From the NCBI GenBank assembly GCA_902765655.1, contig CACXAK010000022.1:1-11234 (forward strand): a DNA stretch of 11,234 nucleotides, given 5' to 3'. Under the pieces are notes generated by a model. It was given only the letters and a program-made list of their open reading frames with translations. It searched no databases and was not told the origin of the DNA. This DNA comes from an uncultured bacterium (GTDB taxonomy: Bacteria; Cyanobacteriota; Vampirovibrionia; Gastranaerophilales; Gastranaerophilaceae). Of this stretch, positions 7,449-11,234 are shown piece after piece; within the stretch, counting starts at the first letter, position 1, and each line of letters begins with the position of its first letter. The position numbers and the translations under genes are program-made.

Positions 7449-7472
7449 GTTTATTGCCTTTATTATGTTAGT

Positions 7473-7480
7473 ATTATAAT
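7473..7480. promoter_or_regulatory. Symmetric -10 element shared by the divergent deacetylase and GT2 genes
   Basis: ATTATAAT is self-complementary, so it presents TATAAT on both strands (7475-7480 plus, 7478-7473 minus). On the plus strand it would give a leader of about 33 bases to the GT2 start, which has an AGAGGGA Shine-Dalgarno. On the minus strand it would give about 17 bases to the deacetylase start, which has AAGG. The -35 matches are weak on both sides (TTGCCT at 7454-7459 with a 15-base spacer on plus). Confidence 0.45.
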
Positions 7481-7519
7481 ATAAATATAGTTAATCGGAT
7501 ATGTAAAAAGAGGGAAGTT

Positions 7520-8473
7520 ATGAATAAACCGCAATTGGCAATTATTATTCCGTGTTATAACGAAGAATTGTGTATTAAAAATACTGTTGAAAAGCTTTTT
7601 GAAGTAATAAATGACTTGATTTCAAAGGGTAAAATCAGAGAAGACAGTTACTTATACTTAATTGATGATGGCTCAAAAGACAGTACTTGGAGTATTATAG
7701 AAGAATTGCATTCCGGTAATAATCTTGTTAAAGGTACAAAGTTTTTAAGGAATTACGGAAACCAAAAGGCAATCATTGCGGGATTAGAAAGTGTACGGGA
7801 AATCGGATGTGATTGTGTTGTATCAATTGATGCGGATCTTCAGCAGGACGAATGGGCTATAGAAAGATTTCTTGATGAATTTCAAAAGGGTTATGATATT
7901 GTTTACGGTATAAGAAATAACAGAAAAACGGATTCATTCTTTAAAAAGTTTACGGCTCTTGCATTTTATAAGACCATGAATTTGCTGGGGGTAAATATTC
8001 CGCCAAATCATTCTGATTATAGACTAATCAGTAAACGTGCTTTAGAAATTTTGAATTTATATCCGGAAAAGTTGCTATTTTTGAGGGGCTTTTTCCATGA
8101 AGTCGGCTTGAAATCTACATCTGTAAAATTTGATGTAAAACCAAGAATGGCCGGAGAATCAAAATTTAATTTCGCGTCATTGATGGCTTTGGCACTGAAC
8201 GGGATTACCTCATACAGTATTGTACCATTACGAATGGTTGCAGTTTTGGGATTTTTTATGGCATTAATCGGATTTGTAGTAGGGCTTGAAGCCGTATTTG
8301 AAAAAATATTCCTGCACAATTCTCCAAACGGTTGGGCTACAGTAGTTGTATTGCTCAGCGTTTTTGGGGGGATTCAGTTGTTTTGTCTTGGCATAATCGG
8401 TGAATATGTCGGACAGCTTTATAAAGAAGTAAAATCAAGACCACGTTATATTAAGGATATTGAACTTAAATAG
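7520..8473 (+). CDS. Polyprenyl-phosphate glycosyltransferase, GT2 (GtrB/ArnC/DPM1 type)
   Basis: A 317-residue inner-membrane enzyme that transfers a sugar from a nucleotide donor to a polyprenyl (undecaprenyl) phosphate on the cytoplasmic face. The GT-A domain shows IPCYNEE at 10-16, DDGSKDST at 49-56, the metal-binding SIDADLQ at 102-108, DYRL at 166-169 and RMAGESKFN at 209-217. Two C-terminal membrane segments (about 235-258 and 272-296) are followed by GIIGEYVGQLYKEVKSRPRY, the hallmark tail of the GtrB/ArnC/YkoT group. Length is typical. The ATG has an AGAGGGA Shine-Dalgarno. It is followed after 11 bases by an ArnT-like gene, which would use the lipid-linked sugar it makes, and it is divergent from a deacetylase that could modify that sugar. 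The donor sugar (for example GlcNAc, GalNAc, glucose or mannose) cannot be read from sequence. Confidence 0.91.
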   Translation: MNKPQLAIIIPCYNEELCIKNTVEKLFEVINDLISKGKIREDSYLYLIDDGSKDSTWSIIEELHSGNNLVKGTKFLRNYGNQKAIIAGLESVREIGCDCVVSIDADLQQDEWAIERFLDEFQKGYDIVYGIRNNRKTDSFFKKFTALAFYKTMNLLGVNIPPNHSDYRLISKRALEILNLYPEKLLFLRGFFHEVGLKSTSVKFDVKPRMAGESKFNFASLMALALNGITSYSIVPLRMVAVLGFFMALIGFVVGLEAVFEKIFLHNSPNGWATVVVLLSVFGGIQLFCLGIIGEYVGQLYKEVKSRPRYIKDIELK

Positions 8474-8484
8474 TTAGGAAATTT

Positions 8485-10149
8485 ATGAATTATATTGATA
8501 ATTTTTTGGGATATGTAAAAAAACATGCTGATTTGTTTTCAATTGTTGGCTTGCTGATATTTTGTTATTTTGTTTTCTTTTTCAATATCGGCAACTACGC
8601 ATTGATGGATGTAGATGAAACAAGATATGTCTCAATGGCAAGAGATATGTTTAATACAAAAGATTTTCTGACTTTGTATTTAAACGGAGAGTATTTTTTT
8701 GAAAAGCCGCCTTTATATTTTTGGGGAGAGTGTTTATCCTTTGCTCTTTTCGGGCATGTGAGCGAATTTAGTGCAAGATTTCCTGTTGCATTATACGGAA
8801 CGCTGTGTACCTTTTTGATGTATTTTGTTGGGGAAAAAGTTGTTTCAAGAAGATATGGCTTAATCAGTGCTGTAATTTTGGCGACGACAATGGAATTTGT
8901 TATGCTTGCAAAATTCGCAATTCTTGATATTGTTGTGACGACTTGTATCGGATTTTCCGTGATGTTTGGGTTTCTGACTCAGTTTGTTGAAGAAAAAAAA
9001 GTAAAATATTTTTGGTGGTTATTTTATATATTCTCAGGTCTGGCAGTTATGGCAAAAGGAATTCCTGGGTTTGTTGTACCGTTCGGAACAATGTTTTTCG
9101 TTGCCATATTTAATAAATCATTCAAAAAAATATTCAAGCCGCAGTATTTTATTGTCGGAAGTTTATTGTTTTTGCTGATTGTTCTGCCTTGGCATATTGT
9201 TATGTTTAAAATGCATGACCCGTTGTTTTTCAATGAATACATTGTAAAACATCACCTTAACAGGTTTATTTCATCAAGTGAAATTCACAGGCATCAACCT
9301 TTCTATTTTTACTTTTTGACAATATTATGGGGAACTTTCCCTTATATCCTGTCTGCTATTGCTGCAGGTATATCAAGATTGAAAAATTTTGAAAAAATTA
9401 TATTTCAAAATATGTCAGATTCGCGTAAATTTCTGTGGTTTAACGTAATCGGATTTTGTGTAACGATGTTGTTTTTCTCATCATCAAGCACAAAACTTAT
9501 AACCTATATTTTGCCTGTTTATTTCTTTACATCATTTATAATTGCATTTGTTTGGGAAGATTATATTTTCAATTCAAAATATAAAAAAGCAATTAATTTA
9601 ACTGTTTATATTTTGGGTGGAATATTTATATTAGCATCAATTGCGGGTTGCTTTATGCAGTTTTATTTACCTGAAAAGATTTATGCCGATGTGAAAATTA
9701 TTCAATGGTTCTGTGTAATTGTTACGGGTATTTTTGGGGTGTCAAGTATTCTGCTTGCCCAAAAAGAGAAATTTATGGGTGTATTTATCTCTTATGCTTT
9801 GTTAATTCTTGTTTTGTCCGCATTTGGAACAAAATTATTTTATAATATGGATTACTCTTTCGGACAAAATGATTTGATGGAGTTTGCCAAGTATTGCAAA
9901 GATAATAAATCAAAAATTGCAATAATAAATGGCGGGAGAAAGTACTCTTTGCTTTATTATTATGGCGATAAGGTAAATTATGTTTCATCAGATTGGGAAC
10001 AGGACGCAATTTCAGATGAAGAAAAAGAATTATCAAAAAATAATATCCTGACAATCATAAGAAACAAAGATATGGATTTTGCGACTGAAAGATTTAATTT
10101 TGATGTCGTAAAAGAAGGTAAAAAATACAAACTTGTAAAAATAAAATAA
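8485..10149 (+). CDS. ArnT-like GT-C glycosyltransferase (lipid-linked sugar transferase)
   Basis: A 554-residue polytopic inner-membrane protein of the ArnT/PMT-like GT-C group, which moves a sugar from a polyprenyl phosphate to an acceptor on the periplasmic side. The first outer loop carries DVDETRY at 42-48, with D44 matching the catalytic-site Asp of the DETRY motif of ArnT, followed by NGEYFFEKPPL at 67-77, where K74 matches the lysine that contacts the lipid phosphate in ArnT. AKGIPGFVVP at 190-199, HLNRF at 257-261 and TKLITYILPVY at 336-346 also follow the ArnT pattern. Many hydrophobic segments lie between about 17 and 455; the last 100 residues are a soluble domain, as in ArnT. It has an AGGA Shine-Dalgarno 5 bases before the ATG and sits 11 bases after the GT2 gene, so the two are co-transcribed. 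The acceptor is unknown: lipid A, another glycan or protein are all possible. Confidence 0.89.
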   Translation: MNYIDNFLGYVKKHADLFSIVGLLIFCYFVFFFNIGNYALMDVDETRYVSMARDMFNTKDFLTLYLNGEYFFEKPPLYFWGECLSFALFGHVSEFSARFPVALYGTLCTFLMYFVGEKVVSRRYGLISAVILATTMEFVMLAKFAILDIVVTTCIGFSVMFGFLTQFVEEKKVKYFWWLFYIFSGLAVMAKGIPGFVVPFGTMFFVAIFNKSFKKIFKPQYFIVGSLLFLLIVLPWHIVMFKMHDPLFFNEYIVKHHLNRFISSSEIHRHQPFYFYFLTILWGTFPYILSAIAAGISRLKNFEKIIFQNMSDSRKFLWFNVIGFCVTMLFFSSSSTKLITYILPVYFFTSFIIAFVWEDYIFNSKYKKAINLTVYILGGIFILASIAGCFMQFYLPEKIYADVKIIQWFCVIVTGIFGVSSILLAQKEKFMGVFISYALLILVLSAFGTKLFYNMDYSFGQNDLMEFAKYCKDNKSKIAIINGGRKYSLLYYYGDKVNYVSSDWEQDAISDEEKELSKNNILTIIRNKDMDFATERFNFDVVKEGKKYKLVKIK

Positions 10150-10180
10150 GAGAATTTTTTCAGTAAACCGGTTGAATAAA

Positions 10181-10193
10181 TGTAAAATTTACA
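10181..10193. repeat. Inverted repeat TGTAAA-A-TTTACA
   Basis: Perfect 6-bp arms around one central base, 31 bases after the stop of the ArnT-like gene. The size and symmetry suit a dimeric DNA-binding regulator, but no bound protein is implied by the sequence alone. Confidence 0.4.
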
Positions 10194-10205
10194 CTAAATT
10201 TATAT

Positions 10206-10240
10206 TTCTGAAACCATTGGGGCACAATGGTTTTACAGAA
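10206..10240 (+). other. Stable stem-loop downstream of the ArnT-like gene
   Basis: A 9-bp perfect stem (AAACCATTG 10211-10219 with CAATGGTTT 10225-10233), loop GGGCA, and after a 2-base TA bulge a further 5 bp (TTCTG 10206-10210 with CAGAA 10236-10240). No T-run follows, so it is not a standard intrinsic terminator. It could protect the 3' end of the glycosyltransferase mRNA, or be an operator or a factor-dependent terminator element. Confidence 0.5.
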
Positions 10241-10269
10241 TTATACAAGTGAGTAATCTCTATTTGGAC

Positions 10270-10297
10270 TTGAAATTTTAAATTTTTGTAATACAAT
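10270..10297 (+). promoter_or_regulatory. Promoter for the lytic transglycosylase gene
   Basis: TTGAAA at 10270-10275 (5/6 to the -35 consensus), a 16-base spacer and TACAAT at 10292-10297 (5/6 to the -10 consensus). Transcription would start near 10304, giving a leader of about 90 bases before the TTG start at 10397. Confidence 0.55.
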
Positions 10298-10396
10298 GTT
10301 AATATAAAGACGTTCAAAAAAGGTGAAAAGTTTATTGATTTAAACACAAAAAGTAGCTTTTGAGAACTTTCAATTTACAACTTTGAGGATTTTATT

Positions 10397-11092
10397 TTGA
10401 CTTTAAAAAAATTATTACTCTTTACTGTGGCATTGTGCCTAATGTTATTTTCGCAGGCAAATGCAGCAAATGTAGACACGGTAAAAGCGGCAATAGTCAA
10501 GTATTCTGTCGAAATGGGAGTTGATCCCGCAATTACACTCAGTATAGCCAAAGCAGAATCAGGTTTCAAGCATGAAACCAAGAGTTCTCATGGTGCTGTC
10601 GGTGTATTTCAGTTAATGCCGTCAACAGCGAGAAGAATGGGTTTAAATCCGTATTCTCTTGACGATAACATTAAAGCAGGAATAATGTATTACAAATCCA
10701 TGTATAAAATGTTTGGCTCAATACAATTGGCTGTAGCTGCGTATAATGCAGGCCCTGCTAATGTAAAGAAATTCAATGCGGTTCCTCCTTACAGAGAAAC
10801 TAAAAGATTTGTATCTCAAATTATGGCGGATTACTATTACTTAAAAGCGCATACAGATCCGGCAGTAGTTGCCTACAATAAGGCGCAGAAAGCAAAACAA
10901 CAGCAAGAAAATGCTAAGAGCTCAAAAAATATTGCTTCTGAATTGCCAAAAGCGACAGCAACACAACAAATTGTCGCAACTGCACCAACTGCAGCAAAAG
11001 CTCCTGTTCCTATTGAAAAAGCAAAAAGTGTCGGTCAGTCTGATATTTTAGATGCTGAGTATGAGCATAATATGGGCTCAGCTGATATTTAG
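10397..11092 (+). CDS. Secreted lytic transglycosylase (SLT domain)
   Basis: A 231-residue exported murein lytic transglycosylase, which cleaves the MurNAc-GlcNAc bond in the periplasm to form 1,6-anhydroMurNAc ends. Residues 1-23 are a signal peptide (basic start, hydrophobic core, SQANA before the cut). The SLT domain spans about 26-150: AKAESGF at 51-57 with catalytic E54, GAVGVFQLMPSTA at 67-79, NIKAGIMYY at 91-99, AAYNAGP at 114-120 and PPYRETKRFV at 130-139. The tail (about 155-215) is rich in Ala, Lys, Gln and Pro and looks disordered, perhaps a wall-spanning linker. The start is TTG, not ATG: a GAGGA Shine-Dalgarno lies 7 bases upstream, and starting at the next ATG (residue 16) would destroy the signal peptide. 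It has its own promoter and a terminator, so it is probably a single-gene unit. Function is sure at family level. Confidence 0.93.
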   Translation: MTLKKLLLFTVALCLMLFSQANAANVDTVKAAIVKYSVEMGVDPAITLSIAKAESGFKHETKSSHGAVGVFQLMPSTARRMGLNPYSLDDNIKAGIMYYKSMYKMFGSIQLAVAAYNAGPANVKKFNAVPPYRETKRFVSQIMADYYYLKAHTDPAVVAYNKAQKAKQQQENAKSSKNIASELPKATATQQIVATAPTAAKAPVPIEKAKSVGQSDILDAEYEHNMGSADI

Positions 11093-11115
11093 TCAGTTTT
11101 GTAAAAAATGAAGAT

Positions 11116-11147
11116 AAAAAGCCATATTTTACAGTATGGCTTTTTTT
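11116..11147 (+). terminator. Intrinsic terminator after the lytic transglycosylase gene
   Basis: GCCATA (11121-11126), an 8-base loop and TATGGC (11135-11140), followed by seven T residues (11141-11147) and preceded by five A residues. The A-run/T-run extends the stem and means it could also work on the other strand. It lies 28 bases after the stop codon. Confidence 0.88.
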
Positions 11148-11156
11148 ATGAATGAT

Positions 11157-11184
11157 TTGTAAAAAAATATTTTCATGAGATAAT
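11157..11184 (+). promoter_or_regulatory. Possible promoter for the gene starting at 11218
   Basis: TTGTAA at 11157-11162 (4/6), a 16-base spacer and GATAAT at 11179-11184 (5/6). It lies just after the terminator and before a start with a good Shine-Dalgarno, which favours a new transcription unit here. TAGAAT at 11194-11199 is another possible -10. Confidence 0.35.
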
Positions 11185-11217
11185 TGAAATAAGTAGAATA
11201 GTAAGAAGGATTTGAAA

Positions 11218-11234
11218 ATGAGTATAAATACCCC
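11218..11234 (+). CDS. Start of a protein-coding gene, cut by the window end
   Basis: An ATG preceded by AGAAGGA with a 7-base gap, a strong Shine-Dalgarno arrangement, located after a terminator and a possible promoter. Only the first codons (Met-Ser-Ile-Asn-Thr) are visible before the window ends, so nothing can be said about its product. Confidence 0.5.

Larger units (their letters stand above)
10150..10396. other. Intergenic region with hairpin, palindrome and promoter
   Basis: A 247-base gap, the longest non-coding stretch in the window. It holds a short AACCGGTT palindrome (10166-10173), the TGTAAA-A-TTTACA inverted repeat (10181-10193), a 14-bp bulged hairpin (10206-10240) and a promoter (10270-10297) whose transcript would have a leader of about 90 bases. 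Within that leader, AAAAG at 10349-10353 and CTTTT at 10357-10361 form a weak 5-bp hairpin. I see no gene and recognise no riboswitch class. Confidence 0.6.

Noticed and set aside
10250..10282. A tiny GTG-started open frame of ten codons in the 10150-10396 gap
   Set aside because: It has no Shine-Dalgarno site, overlaps the probable promoter of the transglycosylase gene and has no sign of coding selection.
10304..10396. Riboswitch in the transglycosylase leader
   Set aside because: Cell-wall hydrolase genes sometimes carry c-di-AMP riboswitches, but the leader is short, AT-rich and shows none of the conserved stems or motifs I know; only a weak 5-bp hairpin is visible.

Overview
The window is AT-rich chromosomal DNA with tightly packed genes on both strands. 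An MCE/MlaD-type protein and an ArnT-like glycosyltransferase point to a Gram-negative, double-membrane bacterium. The low GC, the GH57/DUF3536 protein and the mix of housekeeping genes fit a gut Gastranaerophilales/Melainabacteria-type relative of cyanobacteria. This placement is an inference from style and content, because no rRNA or ribosomal protein is present to settle it. I see no tRNA, rRNA, CRISPR array, insertion sequence or phage gene.

Layout. (1) Positions 25-3664, plus strand: a GH57/DUF3536 glycoside hydrolase-like protein, then a CCA-type tRNA nucleotidyltransferase with its own promoter-like sequence. (2) Positions 3651-4980, minus strand: a small MCE/MlaD-like membrane-anchored lipid-transport protein whose 3' end overlaps the start of uracil phosphoribosyltransferase (upp). 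(3) Positions 5026-5415, plus strand: a small YkgJ-type cysteine-cluster protein, divergent from the MCE gene across only 45 bases. (4) Positions 5396-7448, minus strand: a YdjC/ChbG/HpnK-family carbohydrate deacetylase followed by folC, overlapping by 8 bases. (5) Positions 7520-10149, plus strand: a polyprenyl-phosphate glycosyltransferase (GT2, GtrB/ArnC/DPM1 type) followed by an ArnT-like GT-C membrane glycosyltransferase. (6) Positions 10150-10396: an intergenic region with a long hairpin, a short palindrome and a promoter. (7) Positions 10397-11092: a secreted lytic transglycosylase with a TTG start, then an intrinsic terminator and the first codons of another plus-strand gene.

How the genes work together. 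The most interesting unit is the divergent trio at 6597-10149: YdjC-family deacetylase, GT2 polyprenyl-phosphate sugar transferase and ArnT-like transferase. The same three enzyme types form the known routes that add an amino sugar to lipid A in Francisella (NaxD, FlmF2, FlmK) and Bordetella (the Lgm system). I infer an amino-sugar decoration pathway here: the GT2 loads an N-acetylhexosamine on a polyprenyl phosphate, the deacetylase exposes the amine, and the ArnT-like enzyme transfers the sugar to lipid A or another envelope acceptor. The two transcription units start from a 71-base gap holding a self-complementary -10 element. The other genes are mainly housekeeping (tRNA 3' end maturation, pyrimidine salvage, folate glutamylation) or envelope-related (lipid transport, murein cleavage).

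Expression signals are unusual in places. Three genes (cca, the MCE gene and the YkgJ gene) have no evident Shine-Dalgarno sequence but carry a -10-like box 6-7 bases before the ATG, the arrangement expected for leaderless mRNAs. The other starts have clear Shine-Dalgarno sites. Two convergent gene pairs overlap at their 3' ends, leaving no room for terminators between them.
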